Below are positions 36,604-46,048 of a stretch of DNA of 64,000 bases, piece after piece. The position numbers and the translations under genes are program-made. The DNA is from CAVVDT01 sp963747005 (lineage in GTDB: Bacteria; Pseudomonadota; Alphaproteobacteria; Rhizobiales; Aestuariivirgaceae). Numbering within the stretch: the first letter of the stretch is position 1; each line of letters starts with the position of its first letter. The stretch is taken from NCBI GenBank assembly GCA_963747005.1, contig CAVVDT010000004.1, forward strand, positions 1 through 64,000, read 5' to 3'. The notes beneath the pieces were generated by a model. That model had not been told where the DNA came from. It saw nothing but the letters and a program-made list of their open reading frames with translations, and did no database searches.

Positions 36604-38709
36604 ATGGCCACCGACCAGGCGCAAGCCGCCCTCACCCGCCCGCCGCTGACGCTCCCCGACGGCGAAGTTATCGTCGCCGACCCGCCCTTCACCCACTGGC
36701 GACTGATCGCCGATGGCGATGTGCTGTGGGCCATCATCGACAAGGAGGGGGCTTCCGCCAACACCTTGTCGAAGGGCGTGCTGGAAGATTTCGACCGGCT
36801 GCTCGACATCGCCGCCAAACGCGCGCCCAAGGCGCTTGTCATCCGTTCGGCCAAGAAGAGCGGTTTCATCGCCGGTGCCGAGATCGGCGAATTCGTGGGA
36901 CAGAGCGACGAGGCGGCGATCCGGGCGATGATCGATGCCGGCCTTGCCGTCTTCGACAAACTCGCCCGCTTTCCCGCCCCCACCATCGCCCTCATTCACG
37001 GTTTCTGCCTCGGCGGCGGGCTTGAACTGGCGCTATGCTGCCGCTACCGGATCGCCACCGACGATGCCCGCTTCGGATTCCCCGAAGTGATGCTTGGCCT
37101 GCATCCCGGGCTTGCCGGCACCTGGCGCTCGCTTCAGGTCATGAAGCCGGTCGACGCCATGACGGCAATGCTCACGGGGAAAACCCTGATTGCCAGGAAG
37201 GCCAAGTCGCAGGGCCTGATCGATGCCGTGACCGAGGAACGCCACTTTGCAGAGGCGGTGCGCTGGGCGATCCGCGGCGATGTCAAAAAGACCGACGCCA
37301 AGGGCACCATCGGCCGCGCCATGAATTTTTCCCCCATCCGCGGCATCATCGCTGCGCGCATGGAGCGCGAGACGGCAGCAAAGGCCCGCCGCGACCATTA
37401 CCCGGCCCCCTTCGCACTCATCAATCTGTGGAAGGCCCATGGCGACGATACCTCAAGCCTGCGCCCGGCCGAGACCCGCTCCTTTGCCCACCTGCTGACC
37501 GGCGAGACCTCGCAGAACCTGGTGCGCTGCTTTTTCCTGCGCGAGAAGCTGAAAGACTACGCCAAGGGCGCCGAGCACGGCATCGCCCATGTGCATGTGA
37601 TCGGTGCCGGCGTCATGGGCGGCGACATTGCCGCCTGGGCGGCGCTGCGCGGTTTCCGCGTGACACTGGAAGACCGCGAGATGAAGTTCATCGCCCCCGC
37701 CATCGGCCGCGCCGGCGAACTCTTTTCGCGCCGGCTCTATACGCCCAGGGACCGCCAGTCGGCTTTCGACCGGCTGATGCCGGATGTGGCGGGCTCGGGG
37801 CTGGCCAGAGCCGATGTGGTGATCGAGGTGGTGCCGGAAAATCCCGAGATCAAGCACCAGGTCTATGCCCGCGCCGAAAAGACCATGAAGAAAGACGCCA
37901 TCCTCGCCTCCAACACCTCCTCCATCCTGCTGGAGGACCTCGCGCAAGGCCTGAAGCGCCCGGAGCGCTTTTGCGGCATCCACTTCTTCAATCCGGTGGC
38001 CCAGATGCCGCTGGTGGAAATGGTCACCCACTCAGGCCTCGACGACAAGGTGGCCAGCCGCGCCCTTTCCTTCATCGATGCCCTCGACAAGCTGCCGCTG
38101 CCGGTGAAGTCCGCCCCCGGCTTCCTCGTCAACCGGGCGCTCACGCCCTACATGATGGAGGCCTTCCTTGCCTATGCCGAGGGCATCAAGCCGGAGGTGA
38201 TCGATGCCACCATGGAAGCCTTCGGCATGCCCATGGGGCCCATCGAACTGGCCGACCAGGTGGGCCTCGATGTCGGCCTGCACGTCGCCCATGTCCTTAA
38301 AGGCGAAGTCAAGGACCGCGCCCTGCCCGAGGTGCCGGCCTGGTTCGAGGACCTGGTGAAGAAGGGCAGCCTCGGCAAGAAATCGGGCCGAGGTGTCTAT
38401 GCGTGGAAGGACGGCAAGCCGGTGAAGGCCGAAGGCGAGGCGCGGCCCGACAAGGCGCTTGAAGACCGCCTCGTCCTGTCGCTCCTCAACGCGGTGGCCG
38501 ACTGCATGGCCGCCGGGCTGGTTGAGGACTCAGACGCCGCCGACGCCGCCATGATATTCGGCACCGGTTTCGCCCCCTTCCGCGGCGGCCCGCTCAACTA
38601 CGCCGGGAAAGTCGGCATCGCCAACGTGGTGGACCGGCTCGAAGCGCTGGAAAAAGCCCAAGGACCGCGTTTCGCGCCGTCGAAGGGATGGCAGAAACTG
38701 GGGGCCTAG
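36604..38709 (+). CDS. fadJ: Enoyl-CoA hydratase/3-hydroxyacyl-CoA dehydrogenase (FadJ-like)
   Basis: 701 residues. The N-terminal crotonase domain (about 1-190) shows GFIAGAEIGEFVGQSDE and IHGFCLGGGLELALCCRYRI. The NAD domain starts near 335 (VHVIGAGVMGGDIAAWAALRG), with SSILLEDLAQGLKRPERFCG and HFFNPVAQMPLVEMV. Two C-terminal 3HCDH repeats follow (PGFLVNRALTPYMMEAF and GTGFAPFRGGPLNYA). It hydrates enoyl-CoA and oxidises the hydroxyacyl-CoA. GAGGGGAACGAAG precedes ATG 36604. Last of the three-gene beta-oxidation operon. Confidence 0.92.
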   Translation: MATDQAQAALTRPPLTLPDGEVIVADPPFTHWRLIADGDVLWAIIDKEGASANTLSKGVLEDFDRLLDIAAKRAPKALVIRSAKKSGFIAGAEIGEFVGQSDEAAIRAMIDAGLAVFDKLARFPAPTIALIHGFCLGGGLELALCCRYRIATDDARFGFPEVMLGLHPGLAGTWRSLQVMKPVDAMTAMLTGKTLIARKAKSQGLIDAVTEERHFAEAVRWAIRGDVKKTDAKGTIGRAMNFSPIRGIIAARMERETAAKARRDHYPAPFALINLWKAHGDDTSSLRPAETRSFAHLLTGETSQNLVRCFFLREKLKDYAKGAEHGIAHVHVIGAGVMGGDIAAWAALRGFRVTLEDREMKFIAPAIGRAGELFSRRLYTPRDRQSAFDRLMPDVAGSGLARADVVIEVVPENPEIKHQVYARAEKTMKKDAILASNTSSILLEDLAQGLKRPERFCGIHFFNPVAQMPLVEMVTHSGLDDKVASRALSFIDALDKLPLPVKSAPGFLVNRALTPYMMEAFLAYAEGIKPEVIDATMEAFGMPMGPIELADQVGLDVGLHVAHVLKGEVKDRALPEVPAWFEDLVKKGSLGKKSGRGVYAWKDGKPVKAEGEARPDKALEDRLVLSLLNAVADCMAAGLVEDSDAADAAMIFGTGFAPFRGGPLNYAGKVGIANVVDRLEALEKAQGPRFAPSKGWQKLGA

Positions 38710-38716
38710 CCAACTC

Positions 38717-39520
38717 TCACCCGCCCTTCAGCAACCCGGCGAAATAAGCCAGCGCGCGGATGTAGTTGTCGGACTTGTTCCATTCCCGCAAGGCCGGCTG
38801 GTCGTAGCCGCCCCCCGGTTGCCAGCCGAAACTTTTCAGGTAATTGGCGGTGGAGGCCAGGACATCCGGCACCGAGTGGATGAGGTCGCGCCGCCCGTTG
38901 CCATCGAAATCGACCGCCAGTTGCAGATAGCGCGAGGCGAGAAACTGGGTCTGGCCCATCTCGCCTGCCCAGGCGCCCTTCATCTGGCTGGCGGCCATGT
39001 CGCCGCGCTGGACGATCTGCAAGGCCGACATCAACTCGTTGGAAAAGAAACCCGAGCGCCGGCAGTCATAGGCCAGCGTCGCCAGCGAACGGAACACGCT
39101 CATCCGCCCGGTATTGGCGCCGTAATCGGTCTCCATGCCCCAGATGGCGACGATGATTTCGCCCGGCACCCCGAAGCGCTTCTCGATGGATGAAAGCAGC
39201 GGGCGATAGCGCGCCATCATCTGCCGGCCCTTGACGATGCGCCCCCTGGTGACCCGCTTGGCGATGAACTCCTCGTAAGGGACGAAAAAGTGCTTCTGGT
39301 TGCGGTCGAGGCGGATCACGCGGGTGTCGTAGGTGATCCCGCCAAGTGCGGCCGAAAGAGTTGATTGGGAAATGCCATGCGCCGACGCCTCGTGACCGAA
39401 GGCATCGAGCCAGGCGGAAAATCCCGCCTCGGTATTGCCGCAACGCGCGGCTTGAGCGGGAGCGGCGGCCAGCACCAACGCGGCGATGAGGGCGGAGATG
39501 ACGACGGGTCTGGAGGTCAT
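38717..39520 (-). CDS. Lytic murein transglycosylase (MltB family)
   Basis: 267 residues with a signal peptide (VVISALIAALVLAAAPAQAA). The catalytic glutamate lies in AIWGMETDYGANTG, and the motifs GDMAASQMKGAWAGEMGQTQF, DFDGNGRRDLIHSVPDVLAS and NYLKSFGWQPGGGY are those of the MltB_2 family. It cuts peptidoglycan glycan strands in the periplasm, giving 1,6-anhydro ends. There is no lipobox, so it is soluble. Convergent with fadJ, 7 bp apart. Confidence 0.92.
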   Translation of the reverse strand: MTSRPVVISALIAALVLAAAPAQAARCGNTEAGFSAWLDAFGHEASAHGISQSTLSAALGGITYDTRVIRLDRNQKHFFVPYEEFIAKRVTRGRIVKGRQMMARYRPLLSSIEKRFGVPGEIIVAIWGMETDYGANTGRMSVFRSLATLAYDCRRSGFFSNELMSALQIVQRGDMAASQMKGAWAGEMGQTQFLASRYLQLAVDFDGNGRRDLIHSVPDVLASTANYLKSFGWQPGGGYDQPALREWNKSDNYIRALAYFAGLLKGG

Positions 39521-39662
39521 GGCGCATCCATGGCGGGCAAGGGCGGGAGCGCGACTGTGGCGCGATAAGCCACCGCCGGCAAGCGATTTGACGGACGATC
39601 CGTCCCTCCTTCCGGCGGCCTCGCCGTTGCGCTAGGGTCGTCGCGGCAACGGAGGACCTGGC

Positions 39663-40970
39663 ATGGTGAGTGGCGGCATTTTTCATCCCGATTTCCAACT
39701 CAAGCCGTTCTGGTGGGATGAGGCCGAGCCGACCGCCGGCGATCTCGTCGAGGTGCCGAAAGAAGCCCGCGTTGCTATCATCGGCGGTGGCTATGCCGGG
39801 ATTTCCGCCGCCATCGAACTGCACGATCTCGGCATTGAGGCGGTGGTGCTGGATGCCGAGTTCCCCGGTTTCGGCGGCTCATCGCGCTCCGGCGGCATGG
39901 TGTCGGGCGGCGTAGCGGTGGGCAAGCGCTACACCGGCTCCGAAAACGCCGAACGCCTTGCCGCGCTCTATGCCGATGCCGCCGACAGTTTCAGCGTCAT
40001 CGAGAACCTGATCGTCCGGGAAAGGATCGACTGCGAGTGGACCAAGGCGGGCCGCTTCGGCGGCGCCTGGTGTTCGAGCCATTACAGGAAGCTCGCCGGC
40101 AAGATTGACAGCCTCAACGCCGATGCGCATTCCGAGGCCTATCTGGTGCCGCGCGAGCGCCAGCGCGAGGAAATCGCCTCGGACTATTACCGCGGCGGCA
40201 TGGTCATCGGCCGCGCCGCCCACCTGCACCCGGCCAAATATTTCCGCGGGCTGCTGCAAGCGGCAGCAAAGCGCGGCATCACCGTTTGCGCCAGGGCACC
40301 GGTCACGTCGCTTTCGCGCAACGGCAAGGGCTGGAAGCTTTCCACCGGGCGCGGCGATCTGATGGCGGGCGATGTCATCGTCACCACCAACGGCTACACC
40401 GGCCCCGCCACCCCTGCCCTGCAGCGGCGCGTGCTGCCGGTCGGCAGCTATATCATCGCCACCGAGGAGATGCCTGAAGACCTCGCCTTCTCGCTGTTCC
40501 CGAACAACCGCTCGATCTACGACACAAGGCGCGTGCTCACCTACTACCGCATGTCGGGCAACCGCCGCCGCCTGATCTTCGGCGGCCGCGCCAAGTTCGG
40601 CTCCTACACGCCTGAGGAGACCGCCCCCATCCTTTACCGGTTCATGACCGACCGGCTGCCGCAACTGAAGGGGGTGAAGATCACCCATGCCTGGACCGGC
40701 AACGTCGCCTTCACCTTCGATGAAGTGCCGCACATGGGCGAGATGGACGGGCTCTATTACGCCATGGGCTGCAACGGTTCAGGGGTGGCGATGATGACCT
40801 ATCTCGGCACCCAGACGGCGAGGAAACTGGCCGGGGTGGCCAACTACAAATGCGCCTTCGATGCCCCCGTCTTCCCCGACCACTGGGCCTATCGCGGCAA
40901 TCCGTGGTTCGTGCCGTGGCTGGGCCGCTATTTCCGGGTGAGGGACTGGATCGACCGGCAGATGGGGTGA
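39663..40970 (+). CDS. FAD-dependent amine/amino-acid oxidoreductase (DAO family)
   Basis: 435 residues. The N-terminal dinucleotide fold is VAIIGGGYAGISAAIELHDLG with the FAD-ribose aspartate equivalent in VVLDAEF; GGSSRSGGMVSGGVAVGKRY and the C-terminal YYAMGCNGSGVAMMTYLGTQ are typical of the DadA / gamma-glutamylputrescine-oxidase branch. It oxidises a C-N bond in an amino acid or polyamine derivative; the exact substrate is unknown. GGAGG lies eight bases before ATG 39663. It is convergent with the peroxiredoxin fusion gene, which might dispose of the peroxide it makes. Confidence 0.85.
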   Translation: MVSGGIFHPDFQLKPFWWDEAEPTAGDLVEVPKEARVAIIGGGYAGISAAIELHDLGIEAVVLDAEFPGFGGSSRSGGMVSGGVAVGKRYTGSENAERLAALYADAADSFSVIENLIVRERIDCEWTKAGRFGGAWCSSHYRKLAGKIDSLNADAHSEAYLVPRERQREEIASDYYRGGMVIGRAAHLHPAKYFRGLLQAAAKRGITVCARAPVTSLSRNGKGWKLSTGRGDLMAGDVIVTTNGYTGPATPALQRRVLPVGSYIIATEEMPEDLAFSLFPNNRSIYDTRRVLTYYRMSGNRRRLIFGGRAKFGSYTPEETAPILYRFMTDRLPQLKGVKITHAWTGNVAFTFDEVPHMGEMDGLYYAMGCNGSGVAMMTYLGTQTARKLAGVANYKCAFDAPVFPDHWAYRGNPWFVPWLGRYFRVRDWIDRQMG

Positions 40971-40973
40971 TGG

Positions 40974-41906
40974 TTAGTCAGGCATTGCCTTGATGCGCTG
41001 CTCGACGATTTCCATGAAGTCCTTGGCGGTCGGGATCGACTGATCGATGAGCGCCTTGAAGTCTTCCCAGTCGAGCGCATAGGCGGCAACGCCGGTGTCG
41101 GCGCGAACGTCCGCAGTGCGGCGATTGCCGGTGAGGATACCCATTTCGCCGAACACGTCGCCCTTGCCGAGCCGCGCCAGCTCAACCTCGTTATCGTCAT
41201 GGGTACGGCGGATGACGCTCACATGACCTTCCTTGATGATGTAGAACTTGTCGGATGGCGTGCCCTGGCGCAGGATGATGTCACCGGGCTCGTAGATCAC
41301 CGGGCGCAGGCGGGTACTGGCATCGACCAGCGCCGACTTCTTCAGCTTGGGGAACACCCGCGCCAGCCATTCATTGTAGGGACTGGGGCCGGCATCGCCG
41401 GGCTGCCAGCCGGCCGGGCACAACTCGCCGCTTTGCAGCGCCCTGAGCACCCTCAGCGTTTCATCCACGTTGCGCGCCACGTCGAGATCGTTGATGCTCA
41501 TGTGGCGCAAAACCCCCTCCGGGTCGATGACGAAGGTGCCGCGCAAGGCCGAACCGTCCGAAAGCAGCACATCGAACAGGCGCGCCAGTTCATGCGAGGC
41601 ATCGGCGACGATCGGAAAATTGACACCCGACAGCATGTCGTTCTGGTTGAACCAGGCATTGTGGCTGAAATAGCTGTCGGTGCTGGCGCCGACGATGGCC
41701 GCGCCGGCGTCGGTGAAATCCTTCGCCAGCGCTGCAAATGCCGCGATCTCGCCGGGGCACAGATAGGAGAAGTCGCGCGGATAAAAGAACAGGACCAGCC
41801 ATGCCCCCTTCATGTCCGACAGGGCCATTTTCTTGGCGCCCGGCGACTCGCGCCGCCAGTATTCGACCATTGCGTCGGGAACCGGCTGGCCCACAGTAAT
41901 CGTCAT
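40974..41906 (-). CDS. Peroxiredoxin fused to a cyclic-nucleotide-binding domain
   Basis: 310 residues. Residues 1-170 are an AhpC/Prx1 domain: FFYPRDFSYLCPGEIAAFAA holds the peroxidatic cysteine, VGASTDSYFSHNAWF and VIDPEGVLRHMSIND follow, and the resolving cysteine is in GELCPAGWQPGD. Residues about 200-305 are a cNMP-binding barrel (YEPGDIILRQGTPSDKFYII, GKGDVFGEMGILTGNRRTADV). The FGEMGxL...RRTADV phosphate-binding cassette is nearly canonical, so nucleotide binding is plausible. It would reduce peroxides under control of cAMP or cGMP, in the cytoplasm. The role of the fusion is not known to me. Confidence 0.9.
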   Translation of the reverse strand: MTITVGQPVPDAMVEYWRRESPGAKKMALSDMKGAWLVLFFYPRDFSYLCPGEIAAFAALAKDFTDAGAAIVGASTDSYFSHNAWFNQNDMLSGVNFPIVADASHELARLFDVLLSDGSALRGTFVIDPEGVLRHMSINDLDVARNVDETLRVLRALQSGELCPAGWQPGDAGPSPYNEWLARVFPKLKKSALVDASTRLRPVIYEPGDIILRQGTPSDKFYIIKEGHVSVIRRTHDDNEVELARLGKGDVFGEMGILTGNRRTADVRADTGVAAYALDWEDFKALIDQSIPTAKDFMEIVEQRIKAMPD

Positions 41907-42169
41907 GATCGAGCGCTCCCCTGTTGCGATCCGGGACAGTCAATCCCGGCATCGATGGCGTTTCGCCCTCATCCCGCGACGTCCATGATAGCCGAAGATG
42001 ACGGTGCGGCGAACGGCAAAACGTTCTGGACGACCCCAGGCACCTGGAAGAACCGGACGACGGGCGCAGCCGGCGCTGCCCGATCAGCGGGCGATTTCCC
42101 GCCCCGCGACATGATGCGGCGGCCCGCACCGCCTGCACGGTATTTACTCAAGGCAGTGTCGTTGCTAGA
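41907..42169. other. Intergenic region, no gene seen
   Basis: The peroxiredoxin-cNMP gene's ribosome site (GGGGAG) and promoter should lie at the left edge. The rest has chance frames only, and no family or clear promoter is recognised. A repeat-derived hairpin element follows. Confidence 0.5.
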
Positions 42170-42276
42170 GCACATTCTGAAAAATGTGGGCATTTTCGGA
42201 TGAAATCATGCCCGATCTCAGCGGAATCGATCAGATTCATGACATTGGGCCATTGCGGCCCGATGTGATCCTGATC
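42170..42276. repeat. Degenerate copy of the rhizobial-type hairpin repeat
   Basis: GAGCACATTCTGAAAAATG pairs loosely with CATTTTCGGATGAAATCATGC at 42170-42212. It is followed by a framed hairpin GATCAG...GGGCC-ATTGC-GGCCC...CTGATC at 42229-42276. The order of the two modules is the same as at 9031-9130. It ends 16 bp before the next start codon and so may form part of that gene's leader. Confidence 0.55.
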
Positions 42277-42292
42277 CAGGGGAGACGGTCTT

Positions 42293-42904
42293 ATGCGTTC
42301 GTTGAGTTTGCTGACCGGCGTCGCGCTGGCGCTTGTCGTTGCCGCACCTGCTGCACGGGCAGGTGGCCTCATCTATGATTGCTCGACGGTCTACGGCACC
42401 GCGGAACAGTACATTTGCCAGCAGGACGACCTGGCGTTCCTCAATCTCAACATGCAGGAGATCTACGCCGCGGCCGTCGCCTCAATCGATGAGACGGTGT
42501 TCGGCAACAAGAGTCTCAAGGACCTCAAGGACACGCAGGTCGCCTGGAAGAAACGACGCGATGCCTGCATGCAGGCCAATGACAAGAAAAAATGCATCGT
42601 CGATATCACGCATCGGCGCATCGCCTATCTCCAGGCGCGCTTTCTGCTGATCAAGGGTGGTGAGCCCAAGTTCTATCTGTGCGACAAGAACCCCTCCGAC
42701 GAACTCATCGCCACCCTGTTCGAGGGGGCCATGCCGGCTGTGCGGCTCGAACGCGGCGAGAAGGTTGCCGTCGCCGTGCTGACATCTTCGAGCAGCGGTC
42801 AGAAATATGTCAATGACGCCGGTGTCGAGTTCTGGTCGAACGGTGACAAGGCCGAAGTCCAGTGGCCTGCCGGCACCAAGCTAAGCTGCCACGAGCGCAA
42901 GTAG
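42293..42904 (+). CDS. Periplasmic LprI/DUF1311 plus MliC-like lysozyme-inhibitor protein
   Basis: 203 residues with a signal peptide (SLLTGVALALVVAAPAARAG). Residues about 25-115 resemble the LprI/DUF1311 domain, with its four-cysteine pattern (YDCSTVYGTAEQYICQQDD, RDACMQANDKKKCI) and DTQVAWKKRRDAC. Residues about 120-203 resemble MliC (FYLCDKNPSDELIATLFEG, VEFWSNGDKAEVQWPAGTKL, SCHERK). Both domains are linked to lysozyme inhibition in other bacteria, so the protein probably guards the cell wall in the periplasm; that is inference. Its 5' leader contains the repeat hairpin. Confidence 0.78.
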   Translation: MRSLSLLTGVALALVVAAPAARAGGLIYDCSTVYGTAEQYICQQDDLAFLNLNMQEIYAAAVASIDETVFGNKSLKDLKDTQVAWKKRRDACMQANDKKKCIVDITHRRIAYLQARFLLIKGGEPKFYLCDKNPSDELIATLFEGAMPAVRLERGEKVAVAVLTSSSSGQKYVNDAGVEFWSNGDKAEVQWPAGTKLSCHERK

Positions 42905-42906
42905 CA

Positions 42907-45588
42907 TCATAACCTGCGCTCCACTTCATACACTTCGTCATCCTGCCGCGACCGCCTGGCGGTGAAGCCGAGATCGGTCATCAGTTGCAGCATGGCCCGG
43001 TTGTTGGCGAGGACGGTTCCTTCCATCACCTTCATTCCGTGATCGCGCGCGGCGTCCATCAGGGCCCGCAGCACCAGCGTGCCGATACCCTGGTGCTGAC
43101 GCTTGTCGGAGACGACGATGGCGAATTCGCAGCTTGTCGCGTCAGGATTGATGACGTAACGCGCAACACCCTGCTGAACGGGTTTGCCGTCCTCCTCGGT
43201 GACCGCCACCAGCGCCATCTCGCGGCTGTAGTCGATCTGGGTGAACTGGGCGAGCATCACCGGTGTCAGTTCCTTGAGCGCATGCATGAAGCGGAACTGG
43301 CGCGCCTCGTCGGAAAGCTCGCGCACGAACGTCTGTTCCGCCTCGGCATCCTCCGGCCGGATGGGCCGGATGGTGAGCGGCGTGCCATCGGCCAGGAACT
43401 CCTGGCGTACCAGATGGCGCGGGTAGGGCGTGATCGCCATGTGATCGTGCCGCCGCATGCTGGCGGGCGGACGGGCGATGCGCATGCGCGCGTCCACCGC
43501 CAGTACGCCGCCCGCTCCGGCAATGAGCGGATTGATGTCGAGTTCGACCATCTCGGGGAATTCGCACACCAGATCGGAAACCCGCAGCAGCACATCGACC
43601 ACCGCCGAGCGGTCGACCGCCGGGCGCTGGCGAAAGGCTGAAAGCAGCCGCGACACCCGGGTGCGATCGATCAGGCGGTTGGCGAGGACCGCGTTGAGCG
43701 GCGGCAGCGAGACGGCGCTGTCGCTGAGCACCTCGACCATGGTGCCGCCCGCCCCGAATACGATGGTGGGTCCGAAGACCGGATCGCGACCGGCACCCAC
43801 CAGCAGTTCGCGGGCATCTTCTTCCTTCGCCATCGCCTCGATCGTCACCCCGAGAATGGTGGCGTCGGGCCGGGCTGCCTTGGCCGCGGCGGTGAGTTCA
43901 CGGTACGCAGTGCGCACATCGCCGGCGTTCATGATGTTGGTCCTGACGCCGCCCACATCCGATTTGTGCGAGATCTGCGGCGAATTGATCTTCATGGCGA
44001 CGGGAAAGCCGACGGTTTCGGCCGCGATCAGCGCCTTGCCGGCGCCGTCGGCTTCGAGCGTGGTGTTGGTGGGAATGCGAAAGGCGCGCAGCACAGCCTT
44101 GGACTCGACGTCCGACAGCATCGATCGCCTCTCAGCGAGCGCTGCCTCGATAATCAGCCGCGCACCCAGCACATCCGGCGCCTCGAGGTCCGACAAGGGG
44201 CCCGGCGTCTCAAGGGCCAGCTTGCGGTTCTGGGTGTGGCGGGCGAGGTAGGAAAAGGCTTCCACCGCATGCTCTGGATCAGAAAAATCGGCAATGTTGC
44301 TAGAGCTTAGGAGCACGCGCGCCCCGGCCACCGACGTCTCGCCCATCCAGCAGGCAAGGACCGGCTTCTTCTCACCCGCCTCGACGGCCTCGATCACTGC
44401 CTTTGCCGCATCGTCGGCCTTGGTCATCGCCTGCGGCGTGAGCATGACCAGAACGCCGTCGAAAGACGGATCCTTGAGGCAGGCCCCGACGGCAGCTCCA
44501 TAGGCTTCAGGCCCGGCATCCCCGAGAATGTCGACGGGATTGCCTTTCGACCAGTAGGCCGGAAGGATCGCATCGAGCGCTTCGATAGCTTCGGTGCCCG
44601 GCGGTGGCAGTTCGATATCGAGATCGCACGCCCGGTCGGCGGCCAGAACGCCCGCCCCGCCGCCATTGGTGATGATGGCGAGCCGCCGGCCCCGGGCGCG
44701 GGCGCTGGTCGAGAGGACCTCGGCGGCAGCAAAGAGCTGGCCGAATGTTTCCGCCCGCACCGCGCCGGCGCGTTCGAGCGCTGCATCGAAGACGGCATCC
44801 GAGCCAATGAGCGCCCCGGTATGGGTGTGAGCCGCTTTGGAACTGCGATTATGGCGCCCGGCCTTCAGCACGATCACCGGCTTTATGCGCGCCGTCATCT
44901 TGAGGGCGCTGATAAATGAGCGCGCGTGCCGCACTCCCTCGACATAGAGCAGGACGGCCTCGGTCTTTGGGTCGGTGGCCAGGAAGTTCAGGACGTCGCC
45001 GAAGTCGACGTCGACCGAGTTGCCGAGCGAGACAATGGCCGAAAAACCCAGATGATGCGGCTCCGCCCAATCAGAGATCGCCGCACAAAGAGCACCCGAC
45101 TGCGACACCAGGGCGAGCCGCCCCTGCGGCGTGACCGCATTGAGGAAGGTGGCGTTGACGCCGATCCAGGGGCGCACCAGGCCGACGCAGTTGGGGCCCA
45201 TGAAGCGCACACCGGCGCGCCGTGCAATGGCGGCAAGCTGTGCCTCCGCCGCCCTGCCCTCCTCACCGGTCTCGCCGAATCCCGCCGACAGGACGACGGC
45301 GTGGGCGATGCCTGCCTCGCCGCATTGCTCGATGATCTCGCCAACCGTATCGGCAGGCGTGGCGATGACGGCAAGGTCGATCTTCTCCTTGATGGCGGCG
45401 ATGCTGGCAAAGCAGCGCCGGTCGAGCACCTTGCGGTGCTTCGGGTTGACCGGCACGACGTGGCCGGCAAACCCGCCATTGACGAGATTGGCAAACACCC
45501 GCGAGCCGACGGAGTGGTCGGATTCGCTCGCCCCGACGACCGCAATGGCCTGCGGGTTGAACAGCGGCTCTAGCAGATTGGGACCCAT
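42907..45588 (-). CDS. PatZ-like protein: ADP-forming acyl-CoA synthetase with GNAT domain
   Basis: 893 residues. The CoA-binding domain (AIAVVGASESDHSVGSRVFA), succinyl-CoA-ligase-like domains (ALVSQSGALCAAISDWA; HTHTGALIGSDAVFDAAL), and an ATP-grasp domain (AMKINSPQISHKSDVGGVR, VFGAGGTMVEVLSD) are followed by a C-terminal GNAT acetyltransferase (about 735-885; SDKRQHQGIGTLVLRALMDA). This is the layout of E. coli PatZ/YfiQ, which acetylates lysines and inactivates acetyl-CoA synthetase. In PatZ the ligase part is not catalytic; here the histidine loop HTHTGA is kept, so activity cannot be excluded. It is cytoplasmic. Convergent with the lysozyme-inhibitor-like gene (2 bp). Confidence 0.88.
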   Translation of the reverse strand: MGPNLLEPLFNPQAIAVVGASESDHSVGSRVFANLVNGGFAGHVVPVNPKHRKVLDRRCFASIAAIKEKIDLAVIATPADTVGEIIEQCGEAGIAHAVVLSAGFGETGEEGRAAEAQLAAIARRAGVRFMGPNCVGLVRPWIGVNATFLNAVTPQGRLALVSQSGALCAAISDWAEPHHLGFSAIVSLGNSVDVDFGDVLNFLATDPKTEAVLLYVEGVRHARSFISALKMTARIKPVIVLKAGRHNRSSKAAHTHTGALIGSDAVFDAALERAGAVRAETFGQLFAAAEVLSTSARARGRRLAIITNGGGAGVLAADRACDLDIELPPPGTEAIEALDAILPAYWSKGNPVDILGDAGPEAYGAAVGACLKDPSFDGVLVMLTPQAMTKADDAAKAVIEAVEAGEKKPVLACWMGETSVAGARVLLSSSNIADFSDPEHAVEAFSYLARHTQNRKLALETPGPLSDLEAPDVLGARLIIEAALAERRSMLSDVESKAVLRAFRIPTNTTLEADGAGKALIAAETVGFPVAMKINSPQISHKSDVGGVRTNIMNAGDVRTAYRELTAAAKAARPDATILGVTIEAMAKEEDARELLVGAGRDPVFGPTIVFGAGGTMVEVLSDSAVSLPPLNAVLANRLIDRTRVSRLLSAFRQRPAVDRSAVVDVLLRVSDLVCEFPEMVELDINPLIAGAGGVLAVDARMRIARPPASMRRHDHMAITPYPRHLVRQEFLADGTPLTIRPIRPEDAEAEQTFVRELSDEARQFRFMHALKELTPVMLAQFTQIDYSREMALVAVTEEDGKPVQQGVARYVINPDATSCEFAIVVSDKRQHQGIGTLVLRALMDAARDHGMKVMEGTVLANNRAMLQLMTDLGFTARRSRQDDEVYEVERRL

Positions 45589-45688
45589 TGCAGCATGTCC
45601 TCGAAGCCCGGTTTCGATGCGCTTTGTGTGCGCCCTAGCCGGCCGCCACCTTGACCTGCCTCAGTGACGGCTCGATCACGGCCCGGCT

Positions 45689-46048
45689 TCACGCACACTT
45701 CGCCTGTGTATCCCAGCGTCCCGCGTTGTGACGGGTGGCGCCGGGGACGATGTTCGATCTCTGGCCGTTGGCGCAGGCGAAGTGCGTCACCGCCGAGGCG
45801 GCGATGTTTTCGATGATCGCCTGATCGCCCTGTTTGTCGCCGAGACGGCGTCCGCCCTTGCCGGCCACCGTCACGTCATAGGCGTTGCTGCCGGCATTGT
45901 AGCGGAAGGTCACATCATAGTGCTTGTCGTTATAGAACACCGGTTCGGTGTGGGAGATGCCATCGGCATAATCGGACGAAAAGACGGTGATCTGGCTCTT
46001 GCTGGCGCAGGCGGCGAGCATCGCCAGGCTGAAGAGCGCAGTCGTCAT
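45689..46048 (-). CDS. Small lipoprotein of unknown function
   Basis: 119 residues from ATG 46048; an upstream start at 46087 would add 13 residues. The N-terminus MTTALFSLAMLAACASKSQ carries a lipobox (LAAC), so the mature protein would be anchored in the outer or inner membrane through the cysteine. The rest shows SDYADGISHTEPVFYND, a YNAGSNAYDVTVAGKGGRR strand pair and C-terminal cysteines. I do not recognise the family. It lies between the PatZ-like gene and the divergent aminotransferase gene. Confidence 0.65.
   Translation of the reverse strand: MTTALFSLAMLAACASKSQITVFSSDYADGISHTEPVFYNDKHYDVTFRYNAGSNAYDVTVAGKGGRRLGDKQGDQAIIENIAASAVTHFACANGQRSNIVPGATRHNAGRWDTQAKCA

Noticed and set aside
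42246..42260. GGGCC-ATTGC-GGCCC as a stand-alone terminator
   Set aside because: There is no T-tract after it, it is embedded in a larger framed repeat, and a gene starts just downstream.
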